A stretch of DNA of 64,000 bases, taken from NCBI GenBank assembly GCA_009809945.1, contig WTPW01000691.1:92665-156664 (forward strand), written 5' to 3'. The notes below the pieces were generated by a model that saw nothing but the letters and a program-made list of their open reading frames with translations, was not told the origin of the DNA and did no database searches. Position 1 is the stretch's first letter. Every line of letters starts with the position of its first letter. This DNA comes from Gigaspora margarita (Eukaryota; Glomeromycota; Glomeromycetes; Diversisporales; Gigasporaceae). Both the position numbers and the translations under genes were made by a program. This document shows positions 34,043 through 46,248 of the stretch, piece by piece.

Positions 34043-35543
34043 AGCCACGCAAAGTTAGTTTTTTATTTGTATTACATGGGATCTAAAAAGCATGGATCAG
34101 TCAGGCAGATTTTTTTTAAATTAATAAAACAATGTTCATGTCAAAGGTTATACAATGTTAATTTTTTATTTCACACAGCAATGAATCAAAAAATTGGATC
34201 AACCAGTATTTGAACAAACCTATTTTTAAAATCCAAAACATTTGGCCCAATAGAATTTTAGTTTTGCACTATAAGTCCAAAACCCTCTGAAACTAGTTTC
34301 GCCCAATTTGATCTGCAAATGATCTGCAAATTCAGTTTGCCTGAAACACTGGCATTAGCAGGCATATTTTTTCTGTTAGTCATATTAGACAATTGCAAGA
34401 AATTAAGGTCCCTATCGAATGATACCAAATGAGAATAGCAAAAAAAAAATAATGACAAAAATTGAACAATTGGCACAATTGGGATCTAAAAAAAATAAAA
34501 ATTGAAAAAAGAGTTGCAGGTAATGTGAAAAGCCTTAAATAAGGCAGTTTTTAGTTGATTATTAGGTTAACATCAATATTTAGGTTCAGGCATGAGGAGG
34601 AAGAGGGGATTAAACAAACACATCCCAAGAATATTTGATCAAATTTCATTGGTCAACATTAATTACATGATTAACTAGGCTTATACTGCATTGTAATTGG
34701 CTTGTTTAATTTTCAGCAGCAGTTAAGCAAGGGGATGATGTTATTCTAAAAATGGTCTAAGCTTTACAGTCTTGCACAAAACAAGTTATTATATATTATT
34801 ACAGGATTTTACTAAAATGAGAATACATGACTTGAATACGAATAAAGATATATAAATAGAAATTAAAAAATAAAAAAAATTAAAAAAATATAAAACAATA
34901 TTAAATAAAAAAAAATAAATAAAAAAAGAACAATTACAGAATTTATTTGCATTCAAATGAACCAAATTCAGGATCATTTGAACCAAATTCAGGATCATTT
35001 GAACCCAATTGGGTTCATTTGAACCTAATCAGTTCATTTGAACCCAAGCCAGACTCATTTGAACCAATTTGGGTTCATTTAAACCCAAGCTAGATTTATT
35101 TAAGCCTTTATTTAATTTTAAACCTAGCCCAATACCCAGAATAAAATTTGAAAACTCACTTTGGGTACTTAGGCCTAAGAGTCAAAAAAAATTAGAAACC
35201 CCATTCCTGGGGCAATACTCAGGCTCTAAAAACTAGTTTTTATTTTTAGATTTTTGTTATCCAATTCATTAGATTATATTTTATTATTGTACCTCTGAAA
35301 ATTCTCGCTGACCTATAAACAATCCTGAAATGTTCTGATATCTCTTCATATATTTTCTGATTTTAATGCCTACTAATTTATGATAATCAATATTGATTGT
35401 TTCGAACTATATTTATTAACTACTATTAAAATAAATATTATTATGCTTGTTTTAAAAGAATTGGGGTAAAAAAAAAATTTGGGGGTTTTTGAATTTTTGG
35501 GCCAGCAGGTAATGCAAAACAAAAATTTTACTTTGCGTGGTCT
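34043..35543. mobile_element. 1.5-kb TA-flanked element, AGACCACGCAAAGT ends
   Basis: Left AGCCACGCAAAGTTAG and right CTTTGCGTGGTCT are inverted (one indel), bounded by TA at 34041-34042 and 35544-35545. Further in, TTGTATTACATGG and CCAGCAGGTAATGCAA-type sequences also pair. Minus-strand frames inside are Phe-rich or not recognised. A tandem repeat lies at 34945-35105. Probably non-autonomous Tc1/mariner type. Confidence 0.65.
34945..35105. repeat. Tandem TTTGAACC-type repeat, about 22-bp units
   Basis: About seven copies of CATTTGAACCCAATTNGGTT with changing middle bases, inside the 34043-35543 element. Confidence 0.8.
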
Positions 35544-35914
35544 TATACTAAGGTCTCAGCAATTGATTGCATGATGAATGAGGTTCACCAATAAATCTTT
35601 TGTGAGAGTTTATAGGTACTATTTGAGAATATGAATTCGATATTCATGAAGTTATTATTTAATGAGATAATAATGACACCTATATACAGTTAATTTTTGA
35701 TATAACTAGGGTTACTAATCGATCTGGTTCAGACTTCATAGAAGAACATTCGTCTGATTGGCTGATCTAAATCAATTACCTGGGTAACTTATTTATACAC
35801 TTTAAAGTACTTTTTGAGAACTCAATGTTACACTAATAAAAAATGCGATTTTTTTATTATTATCTTTGTTAAAGCGTAAGTATATACTGTAAAAAATAAT
35901 TGAAAAATAATGGG

Positions 35915-38469
35915 GATCCGAAAAAACTTCATTTAGAAGCCAAAATTCTTAAATATGTCACCACTTACTCGTGTGTAGTAACTATATGCCAAGGAAAGTC
36001 GAACAACTAGAGAAAGGTAACTGATTTTCTTGTTGCCAAAGGTCAAGCTAATAGCACTTTACTACCTTACATCCATTTAGGTAATACAGTATGCTTGAAT
36101 TGTTATAATGGGATTGTACAAAGTTTAGTCATATTCCAGCAACATGTTCAAATTAGTATAGAACAACCTGATGAGATTGAGTCTATAATTACTGAAAGAT
36201 CTGAAGCTGCTAAGGTTGAAGAAATTGAAAGCACTAACTCTTTGTCTTTTTCTAAAGCAATAGAGATTATAACAGATATTTTATATGCTCGTAAAAATGA
36301 ACCAACTATATATACATTTGGTGACTTCTGGAAAGTGATAGAAAGAGAGAATACTAGATTATGGGGTTTTTTAAAGAGTTATATCTTTCATCTAACCCTT
36401 CAGGAAAAAGTGAAGCTACACGGGAACAGGTGAAAAAGCAACTTTTATTTATTTGTTACTTTTTATATGAAATATGAAATAAATTTGTTAACAATGCTAA
36501 GAGAGACTTAACATTATATCTAGACTCAACCAGAGCTTCTAACACTTTAATTGACACACTTGCAGATTTAGGGATAACTACAACATCTCATACAATTACT
36601 TAGCATAAACCCTCAGCATCTGAAGAGCACAGGAAGATTATTTATTCTGAACTTGAAAAGTATGTGGACAAAGCAATGGTAATAAATATTGACGACTATT
36701 ATAGTATTCACACAAATCGTATACCAAATACTACTACAACATCTACTGCTGCATACTTAGCAACAATTCTCATAAATCTAGTTGCTACCATGCCTGCAAT
36801 TCTGAAGACAGATATACACAATTCTGTACTGGTCAATGCTAACTTAATTAAAATGAATATAGCAAATAGATTTATGACACTCATTGGTCTTTCACACAAT
36901 CAGCATTGGGGATTTCATATTGTTGATGATAATATAAGATTCGACGAATTAACTGTGCACTCTTATGATATTAGGTTAAAGGAAAAATGCAACGTTCGTT
37001 CAATGAAAGATGTTATTCTCATCAACTTATAAGAAAATAATCTTCATTCTTTAAAAAATTATATCAAAGCCATCAATATTATTACAGAGGTTCCATCTAT
37101 GTAGCAATATATCGACAAAGGGCATATCGTTCCTCTCATTGCGAATTGGCCTGGGCAGATTCATCTAAGAACAGCTATTTCATGCTATTTGTGTTATCAT
37201 GATTCGTCAAATATTACTAATAATATTTTATCTTTTCTTCCTCTTATAGGTCCTTTACACATTTCACTAAATAGCTGAGAATTGGTATTTCTTCAATATC
37301 AGCCATTCTTTTCTGCGATGTACAAGTATATTTTTGGAATAAGAAACCTCTTGCAGAAAATCCTAAGCTATAGCGTATCAACCTCCTTTTGAAAATTTCT
37401 CGCAGTTCGTGACAAGAAATTTCTGCTATTGTTGAAGGCAAATACGGATCGCTGTGCAAAGATGCTGAATATCTTGTGCTTAAGAACTTCTTGACAATAC
37501 AATTTCTCTCATTCTGGATATTTATGCCGTATTTTTCAATCTGGTGACTTTAACACTTGTTACAAATCTTGTTTTCATGTCTGGACAGTATTTTTTAGAT
37601 TCCATTGTAAAAATTATTCCAAGGCACCTTTAATATTCCTTTCTGATATCTTTTACTAGGAGCTAAACAATCATCTGATCTTAGAAACAATAAAGGCAGA
37701 ACTCCCAAAGTTTACAGATTTGACTGTTGAGATATTTCACAGTTTTTTGCATCGAAGTATGCAGAAACATACTGAAGCGCAACAGATAATTAAATGTGGG
37801 TGTTATATTAATCAATTGCATTTGGACGACAATGGTTTTAGAGAAAACTTCGCACATACTTCAACATGGGCTGTTTATGAGTATTCTGCTCATGATATTA
37901 CAATTTTACCTAAAAAAAGTGCATGTTTTCTTTTACAATGTTTTTCAGAAATTTACGTCTGCTTATTTCACTATAAAATTCTATTAATTCATCAATTACA
38001 GATTGACCTGAATCCACCTTCGAAGAAAAGAAAAGGAGAACCCAACTACGATACGATTCTATTGGCTGCAATGAAAATGCCAGAAGCGCAATTATGCCAC
38101 CTTTCTTTGGGTTTTAGTTCTTCACATAAACCAGATCCTTTTCGTCCTTGCAATGCATCTAACTGTTCTTTTATTTTTTCTAATAATAAAGAATCGGTTA
38201 TAGTTTTAGCCTGTGGCCATACATATCACAACTATTGTTATATTCACAATGGGTCCAAATGCCTATATTGTCTTGTATTTTTACAAGACGGTATCGACGA
38301 ACAAGTTCAGTCATTGTTAACTTGTCTAAAAGAGAAGAGTTCCAAGAAGAAACAAAATAAAAAGCATGATAATAGCTCTTTTGATGATAAAGATAATGAA
38401 AATGGGGCAGTGAAATATTCAGCATGTGAGTTGGAAGAGGCATTGCAAAAATTTCAATTATTACACTAG
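35915..38469 (+). pseudogene. Full-length decayed member of a RING-ended fungal repeat family
   Basis: A chain of in-phase pieces, with frameshifts, covers about 830 codons: LHLEAKILKYVTTYS; TDFLVAKGQANSTLLPYIHL; the 36095-36433 frame (ILYARKNEPTIYTFGDFW); DLTLYLDSTRASNT; the 36664-37032 frame (AMVINIDDYYSIHTNRIPNT, SHNQHWGFHIVDD); PLIANWPGQIHLRTAIS; FLPLIGPLHISLNS; FHVWTVFFRFHCKNYSKAPL; and the intact last 249-codon frame 37720-38469. That frame has CGHTYHNYC..CLYC, a RING-like zinc motif missing one early Cys pair. Stops inside are TGA for CGA, TAG for CAG or TGG. I recall this family as highly repeated in Rhizophagus. The IDDY segment might be a DDE-type acidic site, but that is speculation. 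Confidence 0.7.
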
Positions 38470-38841
38470 TGAATTTTTTCCATGTACAACTTTTTTTCCT
38501 TTATTCGATATTTTTTAATAAATTAAATTATTACAAAACGATTACTTAATAATTATTACAAATAAATAAATTATTACAAAATTATTGCTTAATTAATTAT
38601 TACAAATTCTAATATGTATTACGTCGGTAATAATACAATAAAGAAAAAAATTCATTATTATTTTATTACATTAGATAACAGATAAATAGCTCTTTCTGCT
38701 ACGTAACTAATTTGAATAGGTAAAGTAAAAGATTGGGCTTAATGTTTATTCACGTTATCTGTTCTCTAATTATAAGTGATAAATTCTTCCGCATGTATTT
38801 CTTATTAATTTGTAAGCTGAACTAGTTATTAACTGTTAAAA

Positions 38842-39615
38842 ATTATGTATTTTGATTGGTTAATTATCCCGGGAAATCACGGGTAGATCTACAAAAATTA
38901 ACCAATCATATGAATGTCTCCCCATGAGTCCAGACTGACAACCTTCAGTCCATCTATCAAAGTCTGATTGGCTGATGTAGATCTATTGCCCAGGTAACTT
39001 ATTGAACGTGTCAAAAATAAAAAATCCTCCAAATATCATTAATAACTTCACAACGAAGTACTAATGTTCACTGTGCAAAAGAATCAAAAAAAGATCTGAC
39101 TCCTGGTGAACTTTGCTTAGAAGACAAAATACTGTCGCCTATTGGACCATACAAAGAGAGTAAGGTAATTGGAAATATTTTTTTGCTTAAGCCATTTACT
39201 ATGTTAGATTCAAATAAACTTTTATTACTAACTGTTTAGTTTGAATAAGCGCAAGCTTTTAATAGCCAGAGAACTGGGTTTAATGTTTAGATATGGTCGG
39301 CTTTTGCAATGTGTTGGGTTTGTTTAACTGTAAATTTAGTTTATGCACTGGTATTGTGTAAATTTTCTGAGAAGCTCAAGTTTATTAATAATAAATATCG
39401 TATTTATCTACTTTACGCATATCTTTCTATTCTCTAGATATGTGATAAAATATTTCATGTATATTTATTGTTTTGTAAGTTTTTTATATGGAGTTGTCTT
39501 TCGTTTCTAGTATATTATTAAAGCGACGGATTTTTAAAATAATGTAATTTGATTGGTTAATTATCATGAGTGATCACGGATAGATCTACAAAAATTATCC
39601 TATCAGACGAATTTC
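38842..39615. repeat. Direct repeats bounding the second unit of the RING family
   Basis: GATTGGTTAATTATC..GGTAGATCTACAAAAATTA occurs at 38850-38905 and again at 39549-39603, each ending ..TGAGTCCA. The upstream motif TCTGATTGGCTGAT.TA.ATC followed by CC.GGTAACTTATT occurs at 35748 and at 38970, before each family copy. The downstream motif is a rough inverse of the upstream one, so each unit may be an element with short inverted ends. Confidence 0.6.
39021..39163 (+). pseudogene. 5' fragment of a second RING-family copy
   Basis: This reads STNVHCAKESKKDLTPGELC, LEDKILSPIGPYKESK, then a donor-like GTAATTGG. It aligns with the start of the 35915 copy (LHLEAKILKYVTTYS). It has the same upstream 40-base motif and the same downstream motif, so it looks like an internally deleted unit of about 0.65 kb. 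Confidence 0.5.
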
Positions 39616-39631
39616 TTCCTTTGAGTCCATC

Positions 39632-40878
39632 TAAGGATTATGCCGGTCCGGTCCTTTTTAGGATGGATCGAAAGGATCGTTGGTCCTAATAGTAAATATC
39701 AAATAAACTATATAATACGCATTTTAAAATAACTATAAAATGTTGTTTTTGGTTAAAATTCTAAAAAAAAAAGTTGTCAATTACAAACCCCTAGGTTAGT
39801 TAAACAAGATTAAACCACGTGTAATATATAATGAGAACGGGCTGCTGATGTTAATGTTATTAAAATAAAGAAATTTATTAATGACAGCAATGGAGTGATC
39901 AATTGATTTACAATTTGCACTATATTTGTGCGTAATAATGCCTATGGGCATTATTTTGGAACACTAGTTTGAAACAAGCTAATGATTAATTTAGCCGAGG
40001 GTTTTTAATTAAAAAATTATTATTTGCATTCGGCTAAATTAACTATTAGTTTGTGCCACGAAACAACGCTTATATTAAATACAGTATATTGTTCAAATCC
40101 GAATTAAGTGTAATCTGCTCGATCCGCATGTTAGTTATGTATCATTATTGTCAAATTATAGATTATCAGTTTTTCCAAAATTATAAGGATTTATGTATAA
40201 TGTGGATCATCTGGATTTGAACAAATCATACTAGGTGATAATCCAAAGATTACAACGCATACTAAATTTGACTAATTTATTTTGATAGTCAAGTTTGCAT
40301 ATTCGTGTTGCTTTTAAACTTTAAATTCATGCTAGCCAATAAATTTCTAGTTTTTAGTAATCAAATTTCCTAAATTCTCATGGATGAACAGTATATCTAT
40401 ATGAAAATTGCTACTCAATACGTTCAAAGTAATTATTTCGCTGATTTGTTCACTTTCTATATTTATATATTTTACATTAAGCTTATTACGGATAGTTAAT
40501 TATAGGAGCTCTCCAATTCTAGTTTAGTATAAAATGAAGCGTAGACATTAATCATAATTTGAACTTAATAAAAAGAAGTTATTTTGCTATATTACTATAA
40601 TTTATGCATAATCTAAATTATCAATACGTGTCTATTAATAAATAGCACCTCTTACATCATATAAGCAAATATTATAAATTTGAAGAGCTTTATTGTAAAT
40701 GTGTTGAAATTCTTCATACCCGATAAACAATCGTTATACGTAGCAAAAAAGTGTTATGTTGATCATCGGTCCATCCGATCTAACTCTATTCGGTCCTATT
40801 ATGTCCTGGACCGCAGTCCAGTCCGATTTTTTAAAGATCGGCAGTCTTTTAACCAGAATGGACCGATTAACAGCCCTA
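39632..40878. mobile_element. Possible hAT-like element with GGTCC-rich ends
   Basis: Left TAAGGATTATGCCGGTCCGG; right ends ..GGACCGATTAACAGCCCTA, inverse TAGGGCTGTTAATCGGTCC. Both sides repeat GGTCC/GGACC words. The interior has one palindrome (TTAGCCGAGGG near 39991; TTCGGCTAAATTAAC near 40029). Flanks do not show a matching TSD, so the pairing is tentative. The 67-codon frame at 40680 is an artefact. Confidence 0.42.
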
Positions 40879-41105
40879 GATAACAAACCTCATATAACGA
40901 ACTCCCTGGACATAACGAACTCAAACTAAGAACCATGTTTTCTTAAGAAAACTTAATAATTTTCTATAATGAACTTCTTTTTTCTTCCAGAACCATCAGT
41001 TCTTTAAAGAAAGAGTTGACTGTAATAATGATGATAAATGATAATTTAAAAATAATTAGATCAAAGCTTTATATTGGTTGTTCTATTTTTGAATCTCTTA
41101 TACCA

Positions 41106-41470
41106 GGAACGGAGTACAAAGTATGTGGTTTATGGTATACAAATAAGTTACGTGGAGTAGCTCTTTTGCATCTAATCGGAAGATCCATCCTCATGATTTC
41201 ATCTTTATTTGTAGTATTTTGCCTATATCAGGAACGGTGTGCAACGATGAGTATGGCCCTGTGGTTTCTATATTTTGAATTAAGTGGGGCAGTGACACAT
41301 GTATGATTTTTAATCTTTCAATAGTGCAAATAAAAATTTGCGTGATCAAAGAATCATTTAGTATTATGCCGATTCCTTTATCTGGTCATCGATTTAAAAA
41401 TAAAAATTACTATGTTAGGAACGGATGTAGCAGAGTATGGTTTACAGAACGAAGTATAAAGTACGTAAAA
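41106..41470. repeat. Three dispersed AGGAACGG repeats
   Basis: AGGAACGGAGTACAAAGTAT (41107), AGGAACGGTGTGCAACGATG (41229) and AGGAACGGATGTAGCAGAGT (41419), each followed by GTATGG-like sequence. The same core starts the element at 47898. Short frames across it are not trusted. Confidence 0.5.
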
Positions 41471-41932
41471 TGTTTTCAGGCATGTTAAATGGCGTGTGCT
41501 GTTTTCTATTGACTCAATAAAAAGGCGGTAAAAAAGCGGTATGAACCAAATCCATTATAATGATATGTAAGTAACTGAGCTGCTATATTTAAATCGCACT
41601 AACTTATGATTTTGATTTCTTTGTCACGAATTTTAAAAACTTGTTAGAGACCTTTTCCAGAGCTATACAAGCCGAGAAGTATTGTATGCATGTCTTGTAT
41701 TGGGAAAAATCCGGAGTTGAAGATATGGAATCTCATCCCTTATTTAGTTAGAATTACTGTTTGCAGAAGGTCATTCAAATCATCTTATCTCCTGACTTTG
41801 ATTATGTGGTATTGGATCATGTCCCACGAATATATTCACAGAATAACCATTTATATATTATCATTATCTGTTATGTTAAGGTGCATGCTGATCATCTTAA
41901 TTCTTTCGTTCTAACCGAATATACAGTATTTA

Positions 41933-42222
41933 TAGTCAGACATCTCCAAGTGCATCCTCTATAAGCGCACACCTTCTCTAAATGCTCAAGTTCTGGCTCA
42001 AATACATACTTGGCTTCTATAAATGCACTTTTTCTTATTATTCTCTAAATTACTCCCTTGTGCCCACATTTGAACATCGTTCATTTAGAGAATAATAAAA
42101 AAAAAAAGCGTATTTATAGAGGTCAAGTATATATTTTGGATAGAACTTGAGTGTGCATTCAGAGAGGGTGTGCATTATAGAGGGTACACATTATAGAGGG
42201 TAGACTTAGAGAAGTCTGACTG
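41933..42222. mobile_element. Tc1/pogo-like MITE, decayed CAGTCAGAC ends
   Basis: Left TAGTCAGACATCTCCAAGTG, right ..GACTTAGAGAAGTCTGACTG. Inner GTGCAT..TATA.AGGGT words are mirrored, with an inner pair around GAGAATAATAA. The ends resemble the cleaner MITE at 58440-58613. TA targets have mutated to TA and CA. Confidence 0.65.
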
Positions 42223-42674
42223 CATTGTGATTAGACTCTGCAGTTGAAATAGTAGTTCAATCATCCAAATTTGGTGATTTCTGCAAGAACCTCATGTTTG
42301 ATGATGATGCAAGGATGTATTTAGGTTCTGGAATTACAGTAGTAGTGCAAGGACTCATGTTTGATGATTAGGTTTCATGACTGCTAAGTTCTACGCTCGA
42401 ATCATTCAAGTCAACAGATCGAAAGGATGGATATTCCGTAGACAATCCGAATACAGTCATCAATCCTAATCAGGAATACTATCGCCATAAGAGTGCACAT
42501 GAATTCAGATAAGTAGAACTAATCAATTGCCTAATTTAGAATTGCATATACTAATGACGTTTTCATTGTCAGTATATGCGTCAGGCAGACTCGCTAGAAG
42601 CAAAATTCGCACCAAACCATCCCGCCAATGGGAATCTGCACATAATCCACGTGTATCCTGCAATTTTATGGTAG
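42223..42674. other. Moderately complex sequence, no gene identified
   Basis: Less AT-rich than its neighbours, with a direct repeat of CTCATGTTTGATGAT (42290, 42354). No reliable frame. It may be part of an old gene or repeat continuing into 42675-43193. Confidence 0.35.
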
Positions 42675-43193
42675 CTTAAACTTCTCATTAAGGACGGTCT
42701 GCTTTATGCAGTGGGAGGCCACCAGCTGATGCTACGCATCGCGAATTCAACCGAGGACAATGATACCCTGCACAATTATTTGAGCTATTTTTCTGGAGCA
42801 TATCCTATTTCGGTTTCATCAATCGCACCGCTCATCCTCAATAAAGATCATTCAATAAAGCTTAAAATCTTTGCGCTACTTCTAATAATAGTATATACAT
42901 GGTATAATTGTATGGTTAACCATATTCAACTACGTATCGATCACAAGCCCGGTGAAGATCTCTGTGTGAAAAACAAATCTGCATTCACACCTCCTAGGCA
43001 TTATCCAATCAATCGTAAGATTTTATGGATTACGTCACTTAACCCACAATGTAACGCACGCCCCACGAGATACAAACCAAACACGGAAGATTTTTGTAAT
43101 AAAATTTTGTCTAAAAATCCTTCTTTTATATTCCTACTTAGTATAATACTTACTATTTCTAACCTTAATATGACCCTAATTCTAAACTCATAA
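42675..43193 (+). CDS. Hypothetical 160-codon frame with hydrophobic segments
   Basis: Open from just after a TAG at 42672; the first usable start is GTG at 42711, with ATG codons further in. It includes GGHQLMLRIANSTEDNDTLH, a hydrophobic KIFALLLIIVYTWYNC and, at the end, FIFLLSIILTISNLNMTLIL. The middle is charged (RIDHKPGEDLCVKNKSA). Codon use is less AT-biased than the flanks. No family is recognised and there is no good ATG at the left edge, so it may be an exon or a pseudogene. Confidence 0.3.
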   Translation, partial: LKLLIKDGLLYAVGGHQLMLRIANSTEDNDTLHNYLSYFSGAYPISVSSIAPLILNKDHSIKLKIFALLLIIVYTWYNCMVNHIQLRIDHKPGEDLCVKNKSAFTPPRHYPINRKILWITSLNPQCNARPTRYKPNTEDFCNKILSKNPSFIFLLSIILTISNLNMTLILNS

Positions 43194-43484
43194 TAAGAAA
43201 TTTACAGCCAATAGAAGTTTATCATTACACATGATTTGTATTACGATGAAATAAATAAATTCCCCGTATCATCATGAATTTTGCAATATTACAAACAATA
43301 TCTCATTTATATCAATCTGACATATTGAGTTTAAAAGTTATTTATTAACTACATTTCAATTTATAATTTATATCTTATTCATGAAGCTATTAAGTTCATA
43401 AGTTTATGAATATTTGCATTAAATAACTTTTTCAAGATAATTTATTAATTTATTAAATTAAAAATTTTTGGTTGAATATCGTAT

Positions 43485-43847
43485 ATGAAAAACAATATTA
43501 TGAACAAACTTACAATTATTCCTTTTGTTTTCTTTCTTGGAGGAGCCGGTTCAGTAATTTTTCTTATCATAAAGGCAATTATTTCTAATAGTGAATGTGA
43601 TAAACAATGTCAAGATAAGCTTGCTGATAGTTGCTCTAAGTGCTCTAGAAGCCCTTCTAGAGAAGAATTAGAAGCAGCAATTACTATTTTTTGTATTTGT
43701 TTTCTTGGTTTTGTTGTTTCATGTTACTGTATTTCTTATTTTAGAAAACGTAATAATAATAGTCAAAAAGAAACAAAGGTAAAATTGGGTGAAACTAAAA
43801 CAGAAAATTTAGATTCTTCATTTATTCTAAGTCGGTTTATTGTATAG
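43485..43847 (+). CDS. Small Cys-rich protein with two membrane segments
   Basis: A 120-residue single-exon frame from ATG 43485. Residues 10-33 (IIPFVFFLGGAGSVIFLIIK) and 66-86 (ITIFCICFLGFVVSCYCISY) are hydrophobic. Between them is a short loop with four Cys (C38, C42, C50, C53) and an acidic EELEA stretch. The tail is Lys/Asn-rich. A two-pass membrane protein with a disulfide or metal-binding loop is the simplest reading. ATG context and composition fit a real gene, but no family is recognised. A second in-frame Met at residue 6 could be the start. Confidence 0.6.
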   Translation: MKNNIMNKLTIIPFVFFLGGAGSVIFLIIKAIISNSECDKQCQDKLADSCSKCSRSPSREELEAAITIFCICFLGFVVSCYCISYFRKRNNNSQKETKVKLGETKTENLDSSFILSRFIV

Positions 43848-44023
43848 TGGGAATTATTAATTATTTTTCAAAATTAATCATTCAAAGTAATTAGTAATTA
43901 ACATCAATAAGTTGAATTGAGATATGGAACAATTTAAATAACAGAAAAGATTTAATTTCTGTTTTATTTATATAAATGTAATGTTAAATTTTATAAATTA
44001 TAGGTATTTTAAATACATTTATT

Positions 44024-44241
44024 ATAAGACGCACCTATAGTGGTTTTTGATTTTTCTCAATTTTTATGATTTGTATATACCTCAAATTTTTTATGTTAGG
44101 ATTAGGGTTAAGGTTTGGGAAGGGTTTTGTAGGAGTGCAGAACATTTTTTAATTTTAGTACCGAGAACTAATTAATTAGCTAGTTTTTGAAACAATGTAA
44201 CTTAGGTGGCAAAACATCATAAGTGCGTTTTAGTAAAAGTC
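44024..44241. mobile_element. MITE, GCACCTATAGT family, copy 1
   Basis: Left ATAAGACGCACCTATAGTGG, right ..ATAAGTGCGTTTTAGTAAAA. The interior GGGTTAAGGTTTGGGAAGGG is shared with the copy at 61638-62152, which has the same ends. Arms are imperfect inverted repeats and the TSD is unclear. Confidence 0.55.
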
Positions 44242-45777
44242 TTTTAAATAAAAATAATATTCATTTCATTTTAAATTTATATTTGAAAAATTTTTTTAAA
44301 TAATTTCTTTTTAGATTTAAAACATCTAATATGTTTAATATAAAATTAAATATGCATTAAAGAATGATTTTGCTTTTTTTGAAATGCAATTGGTTCATGA
44401 TTAGAATTGCTTTAAATTTGATAAAATATTTATTAAATAAATTTATAGCAACTCGAAATATTAATATTATTAGTTGTAAGACTTTTGCTAAAACGTACAT
44501 ATGGTATTTTTACACCTATGCATTCATTATCTCAAAAACTGGCTAATAAATCGATGCGAGGTGTTATTAGTAAAGATGTTCTATGTTTCTAATTCTAATT
44601 CTAAATACTGACTTTAATGTAAAAAAATTAATGTCAAAAATTTTATACACAAAACATATAGGAACGTAGAAATTCTTAAAAAACATAATAAAACATTATA
44701 AATCACCATAGGCGCATTTTATAATAGAAATGATCTAGTTGTCGCCGGCGGTGACAGTCAACGGAATCAAAACAAACGCTAAAGTTAATTGTCGTTAGGG
44801 TCAGGGTTAACGTTGAGTTAGGGTTGGGGTATAATAAATGTATTGCAATATAAATTCATTTTTAATAAATCAAAATCAATTTAGCTATAATTTCTCCAGC
44901 ATTTCTAGTAATTATAACTCACGCCTATGGTAAATTAAAATGGAGTGACGTCAATCAAACATACCTAGTATTAAAAAATTGTCATACGTACGTACGTTGT
45001 TAATTGTAACAGCTTACTCGTAGATATTTAATCAACGACACTCCATGTTACAATTAATTTTTAATTACCAATTATTATCGTACATTTTTTTATTGATGAC
45101 ACCCCAAATGAAATAAATTAATAATGAATAAGAATTAACAGTTTCCATTGTAGCTAAAAAATCAAATTTATTAAATAATTAATCTAATTAATAGATTTTT
45201 GTACAGAAAAAGGTCGAGATGAATCACGACTAATTCGTTGAATATCTTCGAGAAAAAAAATTTTTTCAGTTTTTTTTTTTTTTTGGTCATTTTGTCAAAA
45301 ATGTAATGTGACAAGACAAATGCATTCTTTGAATTTACCAAGTAAATTTCATAAAAACTTACATGTTTAAAATATATTAAAGTATAGTCGCTTTCTCTGC
45401 GCTGAACGAGTAATTTTATTATATTGATCCTTTAAACCTTGCGCTGTTCTGTTTATGACTATCAGGATTGAAGTGTCATACAGTATGTATACACTTATAG
45501 ATAGCACTGAAATATATGGCAAATTGATTTCAAGTTTCACTTTAGTGTATTGAAATACACGGCAATATGATTTCAAGTTTCAGCGATCTGTTCTATTAAC
45601 AAAAATTTTTTTAAAAAAATTTTATTAGATCATGTGAATTTCATATCGATTAACTTTGTACTTAATTAGTTTTTATAGGCAAGTATTTGCATCAGAGCTG
45701 CTCATCTTTCGGATTATGCGCATTTGAAATTTTGGATATTATAATATTTAAGTTCATATCGTTTTTTTACGGAGCAA
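44242..45777. other. Intergenic, no gene; another possible element end
   Basis: At 44706 TAGGCGCATTTTATAATAG is the inverse of the GCACCTATAGT family end, so a decayed copy may lie leftward. Near 44990 there is a short (TACG)n. AT-rich otherwise. Confidence 0.35.
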
Positions 45778-45878
45778 ATGTTAAATAAAAATAAAATACC
45801 TGAAAGATATCAAAATTATCTTTTTGGTCAAGAATTTGTTGATATGAATGATTTTGAAGGCAATGATTATGTTCAAAT
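45778..45878 (+). pseudogene. Short coding-like frame broken by the 3.1-kb hAT-like element
   Basis: ATG at 45778 reads MLNKNKIPERYQNYLFGQEF then VDMNDFEGNDYVQ, whereupon the element begins at 45879. Joining the flanks across one TSD gives only five more codons (IIYNI) before a stop, or an intron. Composition is protein-like. Family unknown. Confidence 0.35.
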
Positions 45879-46019
45879 TAGGGTTCGGAATGGGCCGGGT
45901 CGGGCCGGTTTTTCTAAATTTAAGCCCAAGCCCAAAAAATTTTATAAACCCAAGCCAAGTAAAAAGTTACGGGTTTGGGCCGGGTCGGGTCACTTCAAAT
46001 TATGACCCGGTGTTACAAT

Positions 46020-46248
46020 CAGTGTTTAAAATTCAACGTTCTCAGTGTTCTCAAAGAACATTAAACAATTTTTGAGAACATAAATTATTAAAATATGTTC
46101 TCTATTTGAGAATATTCAATAAATTCTTTTAATATTAAAAAAATTTTAATTTCTCTATATAAAGAACATTAAAATTTTACTGAGAACATTAAGAAATTAA
46201 AAATGTTCTTTTTGAGAACATAAAACCAAATTTGAATTTTAAACACTG
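46020..46248. mobile_element. hAT-like MITE, CAGTGTTTAAAATTCAA family, complete copy
   Basis: Ends CAGTGTTTAAAATTCAA and TTGAATTTTAAACACTG, exact 8-bp TSDs (gttacaat) at 46012-46019 and 46249-46256. Interior words GAGAACAT / ATGTTCT recur. It defines the right end of the partial element at 1-1393. Confidence 0.92.

Noticed and set aside
36708..38443. Minus-strand frames of 63-81 codons
   Set aside because: They are antisense to the RING-family pseudogene.
40880..41030. Possible pogo-like MITE ending AGAGTTGACTGTA
   Set aside because: The right end and inner ATAACGAACT words fit, but no matching left terminus with TA was found.
44800..44832. TTAGGGTT-like words suggesting telomeric repeats
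   Set aside because: Only a few degenerate copies within an element-like context; not a telomere array.
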